From NCBI RefSeq assembly GCF_023712105.1, contig NZ_JAMLJI010000003.1:248001-312000 (forward strand): a stretch of 64,000 nt of DNA, read 5' to 3'. The DNA is from Larsenimonas suaedae (GTDB taxonomy: Bacteria; Pseudomonadota; Gammaproteobacteria; Pseudomonadales; Halomonadaceae). Below, piece after piece: positions 36,870-46,396 of this stretch. The translations under genes were made by a program, and so were the position numbers. Position 1 is the stretch's first letter; each line of letters starts with the position of its first letter. Under the pieces are notes generated by a model that was not told the DNA's origin, did no database searches, and saw only the letters and a program-made list of their open reading frames with translations.

Positions 36870-37927
36870 AGAGCCTCTCCAGAAAGCGGGCGGTAGTTGG
36901 CTATCAGCGAGGGATGATCGATCAACTCTCTGAGCACCGAGGTTGCAAACGCCCCGCTTGGCAGCGCGAACGACACCCACACGCCGTCACTGCTTGAGGT
37001 GAACTCGAGCGTATCGGGCATGACACGAAGCGCCCGCCGACGCGTCTCGGCGCCAGCGCGGGCGATGCCGTCCGCCAGATCTCGGAAGGCGTCGATCACG
37101 CGGGTTTCGAGTGCGAGCGCCTCGCCACGCGATTCACCTGGACGCTTGCCGGGCATCGGGCCGGTTGGATGAAGATCACAGGCCTTGACGCGCTCGACCA
37201 CGCTGGCGTCCGGCGTATCACAGGCAAACTGACTTTGAGTCCCCTCGAGCATCAGCACATCGCCCTCGAGCGCCTGCGCCCAGTTGCCCGACCGAACCCG
37301 CTCGGCCAACACTTCATTGAACAGAAAACTTCGAGCGGCAGAAAGCAGCATGCCCTGACGATCGTCCCGCTTGCGCCAGCCACGCGCCATCAGATTGCGC
37401 GCCCGTATCAGGTTGCTCCATTGATGCCCGAAGCGCTGCGGCCCGAAATAATTCGGCACGCCCCACGTCAGTATCTGCCGGCCCCGTGTCTCGAGCGCGG
37501 CCACATCAAGCTCACCGCGCAGGTGGATCGCAAAGCGATTGGCCCGGTGCACGCCGCGTTTCAGCTTGCGCGGATGACGCGACTGCCGCACCAGTTGCCC
37601 ACCGGCCTGCTCGACCAGCTCACACGGGGCCACGGGCACATCCGTGCCGGGCAGCCACAGCGAAAACCACTGCCGGGTCAACGCCGTTCGGTCCTTTTGC
37701 CCGCTCACGCCGACATCCCGCGGCTGAATGCCAGCGCCATGGGCCAGGCGGCGCGCCATCTCCTGGGTAGAAAGGTCAGTCTTCTCAATAAACAGCCAGA
37801 GGTGCTCGCCCTCGCCTTCCGGCTCGAACCCGAGTTCCTCACTTACCTTGAACGCCTGCGCGGTCTGGCGGTACTCCGCAAAACCGATCGGTTCACCGTG
37901 AACGCGGGGCCAATCGAGTGATGCCAT
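36866..37927 (-). CDS. truD: tRNA pseudouridine(13) synthase TruD
   Basis: 353 residues. Catalytic aspartate is in [17 protein letters not shown] near residue 80, with [15 protein letters not shown] and [17 protein letters not shown] as further family blocks, and the TRUD insertion domain in the middle. It modifies U13 of tRNA-Glu. The start overlaps the ispF stop by one base. Confidence 0.95.
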   Translation of the reverse strand: MASLDWPRVHGEPIGFAEYRQTAQAFKVSEELGFEPEGEGEHLWLFIEKTDLSTQEMARRLAHGAGIQPRDVGVSGQKDRTALTRQWFSLWLPGTDVPVAPCELVEQAGGQLVRQSRHPRKLKRGVHRANRFAIHLRGELDVAALETRGRQILTWGVPNYFGPQRFGHQWSNLIRARNLMARGWRKRDDRQGMLLSAARSFLFNEVLAERVRSGNWAQALEGDVLMLEGTQSQFACDTPDASVVERVKACDLHPTGPMPGKRPGESRGEALALETRVIDAFRDLADGIARAGAETRRRALRVMPDTLEFTSSSDGVWVSFALPSGAFATSVLRELIDHPSLIANYRPLSGEAL

Positions 37928-38406
37928 CAGGTCGACGCCAACAGCACGACGGCTTCCGCCGCAATGCCCTCCTTGCGCCCGGTGAACCCAAGCCGTTCGG
38001 TAGTGGTAGCCTTGACGTTGACCTGATCAAGACTCACGCCAAGATCAAACGCCAGCACCTCGCGCATGGCCTGGATGTGGCCGGCAAGCTTCGGCGCCTG
38101 CGCCATGACGGTGGCGTCCAGATTGCCGAGGCGGTAGCCCTTGGCCTGCACCTGCCGGTAGACCTGCTTGAGCAGCTCCCGGCTATCAGCACCCTCATAG
38201 GCTGCGTCGGTATCCGGGAAGTGGTGGCCGATGTCGCCAAGCGCGCAGGCCCCAAGCAGCGCATCGGCGATCGCGTGAAGCAGCACGTCACCGTCGGAGT
38301 GGGCCACGAACCCTTGCTCAAACGGCACCTGAACGCCACCGATCATCAGATGATCGCCCGGACCGAAGCGGTGAACATCGAAACCGTGCCCAATGCGTAA
38401 TGTCAT
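37927..38406 (-). CDS. ispF: 2-C-methyl-D-erythritol 2,4-cyclodiphosphate synthase
   Basis: 159 residues, normal length; fifth step of the MEP isoprenoid pathway. Metal ligands are in [11 protein letters not shown] (Asp/His), [17 protein letters not shown] and the second His in [24 protein letters not shown] is also conserved. The start overlaps the end of ispD (ATGA). Confidence 0.96.
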   Translation of the reverse strand: MTLRIGHGFDVHRFGPGDHLMIGGVQVPFEQGFVAHSDGDVLLHAIADALLGACALGDIGHHFPDTDAAYEGADSRELLKQVYRQVQAKGYRLGNLDATVMAQAPKLAGHIQAMREVLAFDLGVSLDQVNVKATTTERLGFTGRKEGIAAEAVVLLAST

Positions 38407-39122
38407 GTCATTCCTCGCGAATCGGTAGATGGGGTCGACTGCGCGGCCAGGATGGCCTCGGCCAGTGCCAGGTCCTCGGGGTGGGTAACCTTGATGTTGT
38501 CACGCCGGCCCGGCACCAGTTGCGGCGAGCGGCCAAGCGCCTCGACGGCGGAGGCCTCATCGGTAATGCCTTCGTTACCGTGCTGGCTCGCCCTGTACAG
38601 GGCCTCGCTGAGTAGGCCATAGCGAAAGCCCTGCGGGGTCAGGGCGTGATAGAGCCGCTCGCGCGATTCGGTTCGAAGCACCCGTGCGCCTTCGCCTGCG
38701 CGCTTCATGGTGTCAGCAACAGGCGTTGCCAGTAGCGCACCATCGGGGGAAGCCTGCGCCGCGGCCTTGAGCGCGAGAAGGTCGGCGACGGTGACACAGG
38801 GCCTTGCGACATCATGAACCAGCACCAGATCATCCTCGTGGGCGCAGCCCTTTAGCGCGTCGAGCGCCTGTCTTACGGTGTCGGCGCGGGAGTTTCCACC
38901 GGGGGCGCGCCGCCAGCGCAGGCCGTCCAGCCAGCTCGAATCGAACCAGGGGTCCCCGGCGCTCAGACCAAGCACCAGCTCAGCGCCCTCGAATGCCATC
39001 GACAATCGCTCGAGGGTGCGCTTCATCAGCGGCTCGCCGGCAAGGGTTAAGTACTGTTTGGGGCGGTCGGCGTTCATGCGGGCGCCCACGCCTGCCGCCG
39101 GCACGATGATGTAGAGCGTCAT
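38403..39122 (-). CDS. ispD: 2-C-methyl-D-erythritol 4-phosphate cytidylyltransferase
   Basis: 239 residues; CTP-dependent third step of the MEP pathway. The nucleotidyltransferase start [30 protein letters not shown] and [12 protein letters not shown] are diagnostic. The start overlaps the ftsB stop (ATGA), giving an ftsB-ispD-ispF-truD-surE chain of overlapping genes. Confidence 0.96.
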   Translation of the reverse strand: MTLYIIVPAAGVGARMNADRPKQYLTLAGEPLMKRTLERLSMAFEGAELVLGLSAGDPWFDSSWLDGLRWRRAPGGNSRADTVRQALDALKGCAHEDDLVLVHDVARPCVTVADLLALKAAAQASPDGALLATPVADTMKRAGEGARVLRTESRERLYHALTPQGFRYGLLSEALYRASQHGNEGITDEASAVEALGRSPQLVPGRRDNIKVTHPEDLALAEAILAAQSTPSTDSRGMT

Positions 39123-39445
39123 TGGTCAGGCTCCGCCGGCGCCTTGGCCGCTTCCTTGGTCGCGTCAACCGTCACACCCGGCACCCAGAAAAACTGCTCG
39201 TCACCGCGCACCATACCGAGGTCGTTGCGGGCACGCTCTTCGACCGCGCCAAGGCCATCCTTGAGATCGATCACCTCGGCAGCCAACCGATCGTTTCGCG
39301 CCTTTAAAACGTCATTGGCGCTTTCGATCGAGTCGGCCCGGGCCGTCACGCGATGCCATTCAAGCAACCCACCGTCACTGAACCACAGGTGGTACTGCAA
39401 AAGTGCCAGCAGAACCACCAGGGCGATAGAAAGCCATTTGAGCAT
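39119..39445 (-). CDS. ftsB: Cell division protein FtsB
   Basis: 108 residues: a short cytoplasmic end, one membrane helix (WLSIALVVLLALLQYHLWFS), then a periplasmic coiled coil (ESANDVLKARNDRLAAEV) and the conserved GAVEERARNDLGMVRGDEQF tail with FFWV. Bridges FtsL and FtsQ in the divisome. First gene of the ispD-rpoS chain; the position next to ispD is conserved. Confidence 0.93.
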   Translation of the reverse strand: MLKWLSIALVVLLALLQYHLWFSDGGLLEWHRVTARADSIESANDVLKARNDRLAAEVIDLKDGLGAVEERARNDLGMVRGDEQFFWVPGVTVDATKEAAKAPAEPDQ

Positions 39446-39560
39446 GAACCATCCACTGTTTATTACCGAAGGCAGCGCCGGGCGCTGCCGATATGCCGCG
39501 CGATTATGCCATCATCGATGCGCGATCGCAGCGCTTGCCATCACACGGCCCGATGCACCG

Positions 39561-40109
39561 CTAGAACATGCCCTTGCGGTCACGCTTGTCCATGGTGCTG
39601 GTATGAAGCGGGAACTTACCGGTGGGGCGGTCCTCGAAGAAGTGCTCAAGGGTGCGCACGATTGTGGGAAAGGCCAGGTGATCCCAGGGAATGTCCTGCT
39701 CATCAAAGAGCGCTACCTCAAGACTTTCAGGGCCGGCCGCAAACTCGGGGCCGGCCTCGGCCCGAAAGATCATGTAGACCTGATTGATGTGTGGCAGGTC
39801 GATCAGTGTATAGAGATGACCGACCTTGACGTCGGCCTGCGCCTCTTCCCAGGTTTCGCGCCAGGCGGCCTGCTCGGTGGTTTCGCCGTTTTCCATGTAG
39901 CCTGCCGGCAGGGTCCAGTAACCATGACGCGGCTCGATGGCCCGGCGGCACAGCAGCACCTTGCCCTCATGCACGGGAATCGTGCCGGCAACGATACGTG
40001 GATTCTGGTAGTGCACCGTGCCACAGTGATGGCATAGATAACGCGGGCGATCATCACCGCTCGGGACTTCAAACGAGACAGATGCGCCACAGTGGCTGCA
40101 GTAGTTCAT
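39561..40109 (-). CDS. Nudix hydrolase with N-terminal zinc ribbon
   Basis: 182 residues. The N-terminus has two Cys pairs (YCSHCG and YLCHHCG) forming a zinc ribbon, then the Nudix box GYMENGETTEQAAWRETWEE. The start YQNPRIVAGTIPVHEGKVLL fits the group acting on ADP-ribose, FAD or similar dinucleotides; the substrate is not settled. Divergent from a second Nudix gene with 39 bases between start codons. Confidence 0.85.
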   Translation of the reverse strand: MNYCSHCGASVSFEVPSGDDRPRYLCHHCGTVHYQNPRIVAGTIPVHEGKVLLCRRAIEPRHGYWTLPAGYMENGETTEQAAWRETWEEAQADVKVGHLYTLIDLPHINQVYMIFRAEAGPEFAAGPESLEVALFDEQDIPWDHLAFPTIVRTLEHFFEDRPTGKFPLHTSTMDKRDRKGMF

Positions 40110-40148
40110 CAGGCGCTCCAGAGCGGCAGACGGATTAAGTAGACAGGC

Positions 40149-40790
40149 ATGTTAAAGACCTTACAGCAGCGACTGCAAGCACACACCCCCCTCGAGATCA
40201 ATGAGCCGCGCCCGCGTGCGGCGGTGCTCATTCCAATCTGCGATGAGGCGCCGCCTCGCCTTTTGTTGACGCTTCGAAACGCTCGGCTATCGAGCCATCC
40301 AGGCCAGGTAGCGTTCCCCGGCGGCAAGCTTGACCCGGGCGAGACCCTGCTCGAATGCGCACTTCGGGAAACCGAGGAGGAAGTCGGCCTTCACCGGGAA
40401 CACATCGAGGTGCTTGGGCGGCTGAGCGACTGCATTTCCGTCAACGGCCTGATCGTAACGCCGTTTGTTGCCCGTATTCCCGCACGCCCGACCTTGACCC
40501 TCAACCCGGCCGAGATCGAACGTGCCCTGTACTTGCCGATCAACCGATTGATCGACGATGATCGCGCCTACACCGACGCCATCGCGCTCGATGATTCACG
40601 CACTCTGTTCGTGCCCAGCTACGCCGTTGACGGCGCGCACCTTTGGGGGCTCTCGGCCATGATGGTGGTCGAACTGCTCACGATCGGGTTCGACGCCGCC
40701 CTGAGCCTCGACACTCCGCCCAAGCGGGGTGAGCTGCGCACTCGCAGTGCCCGCAGGCCACCCCCTTACTCCGAGACGCCCGATGACTGA
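40149..40790 (+). CDS. nudL: CoA pyrophosphatase of the Nudix family, NudL/YeaB type
   Basis: 213 residues. The CoA-specific motif LTLRNARLSSHPGQVAFPGG precedes and overlaps the Nudix box GGKLDPGETLLECALRETEE. It should cleave CoA and acyl-CoA to phosphopantetheine and 3',5'-ADP. The C-terminus is basic and proline-rich. The stop overlaps the following 2OG oxygenase start, so the two are co-translated. Confidence 0.85.
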   Translation: MLKTLQQRLQAHTPLEINEPRPRAAVLIPICDEAPPRLLLTLRNARLSSHPGQVAFPGGKLDPGETLLECALRETEEEVGLHREHIEVLGRLSDCISVNGLIVTPFVARIPARPTLTLNPAEIERALYLPINRLIDDDRAYTDAIALDDSRTLFVPSYAVDGAHLWGLSAMMVVELLTIGFDAALSLDTPPKRGELRTRSARRPPPYSETPDD

Positions 40791-41442
40791 CGCCTTTGCA
40801 CCGGATGCCACCTACCACCCGTGGGACACTCTGATCGATTCACTGGTCGACACCGGCTACGGCGTTATCCACAACGCCCTACCGCCGCCTGAAATCGACG
40901 CGCTGCTTGAGGAGTTCGAGCACCTGCGCCATCACGACCAGCTTCAACGCGCCGGCATTGGCCGCGGCAAAGAGCACCAGCTTCGTGACGATATTCGTGG
41001 CGACAGCATCTATTGGTTGAACCATAACGGGCCGGCCCAGGCGCGCTACCTCGAACGGATGGCCGCGTTCAAGGACGCCCTGAACTACGCCCTCTTTCTC
41101 GGCCTGTTCGAGTTCGAGGCGCATTTTGCCCGCTACCCGGCCGGAAGTTTTTACAAAACGCACGTCGATAGCCTGCAAGGCCGCGCCAATCGGATGGTAT
41201 CGACCGTTTTATATCTGAACCAGGACTGGCCAGCCGATGCCGGCGGCGAAATGGTGATCTACGACCCCAACGCGCCTGAACGCGAACTCGAGCGCGTGAT
41301 TCCCACGGCCAATACGCTGGTGTGTTTCCTTTCGGAAACCATCCCTCATGAAGTGCGCCCGACGACGCGCCCGCGCGCAAGCATTGCAGGCTGGTACCGG
41401 CGAAATGCGTCCCTGAACGGAGTCGTGGATCCAGCACGCTGA
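40783..41442 (+). CDS. 2-oxoglutarate/Fe(II)-dependent oxygenase, prolyl-4-hydroxylase type
   Basis: 219 residues from the ATG at 40783. Double-stranded beta-helix oxygenase: Fe ligands His and Asp in YKTHVDSLQ, the distal His in TIPHEVRP, and the 2OG-binding Arg in RPRASIAGWYRR. VSTVLYLNQDWPADAGGEMV is the typical P4Hc core. Substrate unknown; a protein residue (for example ribosomal or elongation-factor proline) is possible. Overlaps nudL and is followed closely by the AGE isomerase. Confidence 0.82.
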   Translation: MTDAFAPDATYHPWDTLIDSLVDTGYGVIHNALPPPEIDALLEEFEHLRHHDQLQRAGIGRGKEHQLRDDIRGDSIYWLNHNGPAQARYLERMAAFKDALNYALFLGLFEFEAHFARYPAGSFYKTHVDSLQGRANRMVSTVLYLNQDWPADAGGEMVIYDPNAPERELERVIPTANTLVCFLSETIPHEVRPTTRPRASIAGWYRRNASLNGVVDPAR

Positions 41443-41504
41443 CCCGATGTCTTTTGAAGCGGTCTCACACACTTCCTGTTGTTCTGTTGCCAAGGAGTTA
41501 TTGC

Positions 41505-42755
41505 ATGTCCCACGCCCCTTTGACGTACTGGATCGATCAACCGGCGCACCGCCGATGGCTGTCACGCCACGGGCAACATCTGCTCGACTTCGGCAAGGCG
41601 GCCCGGCTTCCCGACGGCGGATTCGGCTGGCTCGATGAGGCGGGCCGTCTCGACAATGCCTGCCGACCACAAACGCTGGTCACGGCGCGCATGACTCACA
41701 CCTACGCGCTCGCCGCCCTTCAGGGCCTGCCCGGTGCGACCATGCTGGTTGATCATGGGCTTCGTGCGCTCGAGACGATGTTCTTCGACCATGAAGCCGG
41801 GGGCTGGTTTTCAGAGGCGCAGGAGGCCGGCGCCAGCAGCAACAAGGAAGCCTACCTTCATGCGTTCGTGGCTCTGGCTGCGGCATCGGCAACACTTGCC
41901 GGGCGCGCAGGCGCGCGCGAACTCTTGGAGCGCGCGTGCCACACCATCGAGACCCATTTCTGGAGCGATGAGGAAGGGGCGATGCGCGAAAACTCGGACC
42001 GATTCTGGCAGGAAAGTGAAGCCTACCGAGGCGCCAACAGCAACATGCACTCGGTCGAGGCCTTTCTCGCCATTGCCGACGCACTCGATGAGCCGCTATG
42101 GCGACAACGGGCGCTCTCGATCGCCCACCGGCTCATCCATGAACACGCCGCCAGCGCTGGCTATCACGTGATCGAACACTTCACCGACGACTGGCAACCG
42201 CACAAGGAATACAACAAGGACACCCCCGCCGATGCGTTTCGGCCCTACGGCGTTACCCCGGGCCACGGCCTTGAATGGTCGCGCCTTTTGCTGAACCTCG
42301 AGGCGGCCCTGCTTGCCAACGGTGAGCATGCACCGGCCTGGCTTGCCGAAGACGCCGTGGCCATTTTTGATGCTGCAACGAGGGGGTGGGCCGCCGACGG
42401 CCAGCCCGGGTTTGTCTATACGCTCGATTTCGAGGCCAGGCCCGTGGTTTGCGCCCGAATGCACTGGGTGCCGGCCGAGGGCGTGCTTGCCGCCGCCGCG
42501 CTTCTGGCCCGCACCGGCGACGCCCGGTTCGAACACTGGTATCGCACCTGGTGGGATTACATCGACCTTTACCTGATCGATCAGGAGAAAGGCAGCTGGC
42601 ACCACGAGCTTGACGCGCAGAATCGGCCCGCCAGCGGCACGTGGTCAGGAAAGCCCGACATCTATCACGCCTACCAGACCACGTTATTTCCCAGGTTACC
42701 GCTGGCGCCTACGGCCGCACGATGGCTTGGCCATCACCCGCAAAGCCACCTGTGA
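41505..42755 (+). CDS. AGE-family aldose-ketose isomerase (YihS/mannose isomerase-like)
   Basis: 416 residues with an alpha/alpha-barrel. It parallels E. coli YihS closely: FGKAARLPDGGFGWLD, MTHTYALAALQGLPGA, YRGANSNMHSVEAFLAI, EYNKDTPADAFRPYGVTPGH with LEW, and KPDIYHAYQ; catalytic histidines are in NMHSVE and TPGHGLEW. YihS itself converts sulfoquinovose but related proteins isomerise mannose, lyxose and fructose. No sulfoquinovose genes are nearby, so a D-mannose isomerase role is more likely. AAGGAG precedes the ATG. Confidence 0.82.
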   Translation: MSHAPLTYWIDQPAHRRWLSRHGQHLLDFGKAARLPDGGFGWLDEAGRLDNACRPQTLVTARMTHTYALAALQGLPGATMLVDHGLRALETMFFDHEAGGWFSEAQEAGASSNKEAYLHAFVALAAASATLAGRAGARELLERACHTIETHFWSDEEGAMRENSDRFWQESEAYRGANSNMHSVEAFLAIADALDEPLWRQRALSIAHRLIHEHAASAGYHVIEHFTDDWQPHKEYNKDTPADAFRPYGVTPGHGLEWSRLLLNLEAALLANGEHAPAWLAEDAVAIFDAATRGWAADGQPGFVYTLDFEARPVVCARMHWVPAEGVLAAAALLARTGDARFEHWYRTWWDYIDLYLIDQEKGSWHHELDAQNRPASGTWSGKPDIYHAYQTTLFPRLPLAPTAARWLGHHPQSHL

Positions 42756-42797
42756 GCCCACTTACGCCATGGCGCGAAAACGGCACTTGAGGACGCA

Positions 42798-43163
42798 CTA
42801 GTCGCGGCGACGGCGCTTGAGCCAGTAAAGCGCCCCGCCGCCCAGCACGACCATGATCCACTGAACGAACGGCGTGATTAAAAACGTAAAGCCACCATCG
42901 TTACGCGGATTCAGGAAAAGCACATCGGCGTACGCGTACAGCCCGGTCACGCCCACCAGAGCAATCAACGCCAGAAGCGCTCTGGGCGCCACGTCGGTCA
43001 ACACGTAGCGCTTGAGCGTCCAGAGCAATAGGTACGGCGATACCCCCCACACCATGAAAATGATCGCCCCCGCGCCAATCGACTGACCGCCGCCGGCCAG
43101 AAGCGCCATCCAAAGTGTCGCGATGGCCAGGATCAAAAGAAACGCCTTGTGTGCACCTGCCAT
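42798..43163 (-). CDS. Four-helix membrane protein of unknown function
   Basis: 121 residues. Hydrophobic segments at about residues 7-25, 29-48, 60-80 and 91-114 (FLITPFVQWIMVVLGGGALY), ending WLKRRRRD on the cytoplasmic side. No motif recognised. Stands alone on the minus strand between plus-strand genes, convergent with the isomerase. Confidence 0.6.
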   Translation of the reverse strand: MAGAHKAFLLILAIATLWMALLAGGGQSIGAGAIIFMVWGVSPYLLLWTLKRYVLTDVAPRALLALIALVGVTGLYAYADVLFLNPRNDGGFTFLITPFVQWIMVVLGGGALYWLKRRRRD

Positions 43164-43321
43164 TGATCATCCCCGCCCTGTTCATAGATGTTATTCGAAT
43201 GCATCCTACGCGCCCGCGAACGCGACACAAGACGACAGGGGCGCAAAAGCGCGTTATTTTCAGTAAAGTAGGTAGATACAGAGGCGCTTGACCGCCCGAA
43301 ATCACAACGACGAGGCCTTGA

Positions 43322-43717
43322 ATGCTGACACGACTGGACCATCTGGTATTAAACGTACGTGACATCGAACGCACCGTTGATTTCTACACGCGGGTGCTCG
43401 GCTTCGAGGTGCGCTACGGCGATAACGGTCGAACGGCATTGGTCACCGGTGACCTGCAGATCAAACTCCACGGCCCCGACTTCGAGGCGACGCCGAAGGC
43501 CAATGCGCCCGCGTCCGGCAGCATGGACCTGTGCTTTATCACCACGCTCGACGACGATGAACTCACCCGGCACTTCGACACCCTCGACGTCGCGCTCGAA
43601 GAAGGCCCGGTGCATCGCCACGGCGCAGCCGGTGCGCTGGTTTCCTATTACCTTCGTGATCCCGACGGCAACCTGATCGAGCTTGCACGGCCCAGACGCA
43701 CCGCCGATTCCGTTTAA
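43322..43717 (+). CDS. VOC (glyoxalase/dioxygenase fold) family protein
   Basis: 131 residues. Begins MLTRLDHLVLNVRDIERTVD with the metal histidine in LDHLVL, then FYTRVLGFEV, and ends with RDPDGNLIELARP carrying the glutamate ligand. Two beta-alpha-beta-beta-beta modules. Length and DPDGNLIEL fit the glyoxalase/fosfomycin-resistance-like group; the reaction is not predictable. Confidence 0.85.
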   Translation: MLTRLDHLVLNVRDIERTVDFYTRVLGFEVRYGDNGRTALVTGDLQIKLHGPDFEATPKANAPASGSMDLCFITTLDDDELTRHFDTLDVALEEGPVHRHGAAGALVSYYLRDPDGNLIELARPRRTADSV

Positions 43718-43740
43718 CCGCTACTGCCAGTGCCTTTACG

Positions 43741-44697
43741 ATGACCGACTCGCACACCGTCTCCTTGAAAGCGCGCCTACAGGCGCGCCTGATTCACGGG
43801 CTTTGGAAAACACTTGCCCGTTGGCGCCCACCGACCCTGTGGCGGCTGAGCCGATGCCTGGAGCCCCTCTACCGAGCGCTGGCCCCCCGTGAGCGGCGCG
43901 TCACTCGCATCAATTTAAAGGCCGCCTACCCGGACATGGACAAGGCCACGCACCGCCGCTTGACGCGAGACAGCCTGACCCATTCGATCGCGACCATCAT
44001 GGAGCTCGGATTTGCCTGGATCGGCGAGGCACGCAAGGTGGAAACGGCCATTCACGCGGTGCACGGTCGCGAACTGCTGGATGACGCTCGGGCAAGCGGA
44101 CGTGGCGTTATCGTACTCGCCCCTCATTTTGGCAACTGGGAAGTCTTGAACTTCTGGCTCTCAAGCCACTTTCCCTTTACCGCCATGTACGAGCCTCCGA
44201 AGATTGCGCCGCTGGATCCCGTGATTCGGGCCGGACGCGAGCGTAAGGGCGCGGCGCTGGTACCGACCAACTCACGCGGCGTCGCTGCGCTCTTGAAGGC
44301 GCTGAAACGCTGCGAGGCGATCGGCATTTTGCCCGACCAGGTGCCAAGCTGGGGCAGCGGCGTCTTTGCCGATTTCTTCGGTCGGCCCGCCTACACTGCC
44401 ACCTTGCTGCCAAAACTGGTCGCCCGCACCGATGCCCGCGTAGTGGTGGGTGTCGCCCGCCGAAAAACCGACGCCACCGGCGGTTTCGAGATTCATTTTC
44501 TCCGGGCCGATGAGCGCGTCTACGACCCTGATGAAACGGTGTCGGCCGCGGGCGTCAACGCCTGCGTCGAGGCCGCGATCGCGCTCGACCCCACCCAGTA
44601 CCAATGGGAATACAAGCGCTTTCGTCGAACGCCCGGCCAACAGGAAAACAGCCCGGGCTGGAAAGAACAGCGCCTTTACAGCAACAAGCACCGCTGA
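43741..44697 (+). CDS. Lipid A-type lysophospholipid acyltransferase (LpxL/LpxM superfamily)
   Basis: 318 residues. Catalytic HxxxxE is in LAPHFGNWEVLNFW near residue 125, followed by MYEPPKIAPLDPVI, GILPDQVPSWGSGVFADFFG and a C-terminal QYQWEYKRFR. The E in place of D and the GILPDQVP block suit LpxM-like myristoyl/lauroyl transferases rather than LpxL. 23 bases after the VOC gene on the same strand. Together with the gene at 29265-30188 it could complete a hexa-acylated lipid A. Confidence 0.85.
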   Translation: MTDSHTVSLKARLQARLIHGLWKTLARWRPPTLWRLSRCLEPLYRALAPRERRVTRINLKAAYPDMDKATHRRLTRDSLTHSIATIMELGFAWIGEARKVETAIHAVHGRELLDDARASGRGVIVLAPHFGNWEVLNFWLSSHFPFTAMYEPPKIAPLDPVIRAGRERKGAALVPTNSRGVAALLKALKRCEAIGILPDQVPSWGSGVFADFFGRPAYTATLLPKLVARTDARVVVGVARRKTDATGGFEIHFLRADERVYDPDETVSAAGVNACVEAAIALDPTQYQWEYKRFRRTPGQQENSPGWKEQRLYSNKHR

Positions 44698-44716
44698 CGC
44701 TCAAGCGTGGGCGGCC

Positions 44717-45577
44717 TCAAAGCCCCTCGAAACGGCCCGCCTGATAGTCGGCGATGGCGCGTCGAATCTCATCGGCGCTGGTCATGACAAAGGGCCCGTG
44801 CATGACCACGGGTTCCTCGATCGGCTCGGCGTGCCCGATGATCACCCGAGCGTCCGATACGGCATCGATCACGACACCCTCGCCCTCACGGTCAAATTCG
44901 ACGAGATGATGCGCCTCAAGCACATCGTCACCGCAGGTCAGCTCACCGTCCACGATATAGAAAAAGAGCTGCCGCCCTCTTGGTACAGGCACGTGCAGGT
45001 GGGCACCGCGTGACAGCGCAATAACGCCGAGCATCACGTCGGTGAGGGATTGGATCGGGCCCTGATGCGCTTCATGCGCGCCCGAAATCAGCGTCATCGT
45101 ACTGCCATCACCCAGATCGAGCGTGGGCAAATCCCGAGCCTCAAGCCCCTTATACGCCGGCGGCGTCATCTTGAGACGACTGGGCAGGTTGATCCAGAGC
45201 TGGAGAATCTCGAGCGCGCCCCCGCGTCGCTTGAAGTCCTCCGGTGAACGTTCGGAGTGCACGATTCCCCGGCCCGCCGTCATCCACTGAACGCCGCCTG
45301 CGTGAATCACGCTTTGATGATCAGAACTGTCGGCGTGCTCAAGCACTCCATCGAGCACGAACGTCACCGTCTCGAACCCGCGATGCGGGTGCGGTCCGAA
45401 CGGCAGGCCGTCATTATGGGCCGGATAGGTCTGAGGCCCGTGATGGTTGAGAAAGAGAAACGGATCGAGTTGGTCGACGCCGGGCCCGGGCAGGGGTCGG
45501 CGCGTCATCAGATCGCCGATGTCGTCACGGTAGGCGGGGTGACAGGCGATCATCCGCCGAGGCACGAATTCAGACAT
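44717..45577 (-). CDS. Pirin family protein
   Basis: 286 residues from the ATG at 45577 (GAGAG 7 bases upstream). Bicupin; the N-terminal cupin carries the metal site with HPHRGFETVT (two His), DHQSVIHAGG and VHSERS with Glu. DPFLFLNHHGP is the classic pirin opening. Members act as quercetin 2,3-dioxygenases or redox-sensing co-regulators; the role here is open. Convergent with the acyltransferase gene. Confidence 0.88.
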   Translation of the reverse strand: MSEFVPRRMIACHPAYRDDIGDLMTRRPLPGPGVDQLDPFLFLNHHGPQTYPAHNDGLPFGPHPHRGFETVTFVLDGVLEHADSSDHQSVIHAGGVQWMTAGRGIVHSERSPEDFKRRGGALEILQLWINLPSRLKMTPPAYKGLEARDLPTLDLGDGSTMTLISGAHEAHQGPIQSLTDVMLGVIALSRGAHLHVPVPRGRQLFFYIVDGELTCGDDVLEAHHLVEFDREGEGVVIDAVSDARVIIGHAEPIEEPVVMHGPFVMTSADEIRRAIADYQAGRFEGL

Positions 45578-45665
45578 GAGCTGGCTCTCGCATAAAACGC
45601 AGTTCGGCCGCACGATATACAGTGCGGCCAGGTATCAATAGCGACCTTTTGAGCCGCGCCCGCAG

Positions 45666-46151
45666 TCAGTCCCGGAAGTTGGTGTATTGCAACGGCAGAT
45701 CCGGCCCCTCTTCCCCTTTCAACAGCGCAATCGCCTCCTGAAGGTCGTCGCGTTTCTTGCCGGACACCCGCACCTTGTCGCCCTGAATCGCCGGTTGCAC
45801 CTTGAGCTTGGCGCCCTTCAGCAGCTTGACGATCCGCTTGGCATCCTCCTGCTCGAGGCCCTGCTTGAGATCGACTGCCTGGCGCGCCTTGACGCCTGAA
45901 AGCTCGGGTTCCTGGATGTCCATGCACCGGGCATCGATGCCACGGGCAATCAGTTTTGCCCGGAGCACATCGATCATCTGTTGCAGTTGAAAATCGACTT
46001 CAGCCTCGACCTGAACGCGCTCGCCCTCAAGCGTGTACTGCGCTTTCACACCCCGGAAATCGAACCGATTTTGAATCTCTCGGTTGGCCTGATCAACGGC
46101 GTTGGTCGCTTCGTGGCTGTCGAATTCGGAAACGATATCGAAAGATGGCAT
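45666..46151 (-). CDS. yajQ: YajQ family nucleotide/cyclic di-GMP binding protein
   Basis: 161 residues with two ferredoxin-like domains: MPSFDIVSEFDSHEATNAVD, FDFRG, LIARGIDARCMDIQEPE and the C-terminal KVRVSGKKRDDLQEAIALLK with LPLQYTNFRD. YajQ homologues bind cyclic di-GMP and influence virulence-type regulators in Xanthomonas; the general role is unclear. Single gene. Confidence 0.92.
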   Translation of the reverse strand: MPSFDIVSEFDSHEATNAVDQANREIQNRFDFRGVKAQYTLEGERVQVEAEVDFQLQQMIDVLRAKLIARGIDARCMDIQEPELSGVKARQAVDLKQGLEQEDAKRIVKLLKGAKLKVQPAIQGDKVRVSGKKRDDLQEAIALLKGEEGPDLPLQYTNFRD

Positions 46152-46396
46152 AACGTTAATTTACCTTTTGCACTAACAACCAGATTAAAAATTAAAAACA
46201 CACATTTAATTACAAAGTACTACAAAAACAATCTGAAGTTACCTAAGTCTTAGGTAACAAATTTTAAATATAAATTGCGTATATTCTCTTAAATTTCGAT
46301 TCATCTAAGCGCAAACTCCAATAATGTTTGAAAAGAAACTCATAATATAAATAATGGGCACGCACTTTTCCCAGCACCTTCAATAACGATACGCTT
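46152..46396. other. AT-rich intergenic region
   Basis: 245 bases upstream of both yajQ (minus) and the acyltransferase gene (plus). Strikingly AT-rich from about 46160 to 46350, unlike the neighbouring genes. It may hold both promoters; no convincing gene or hairpin was found. Confidence 0.5.
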
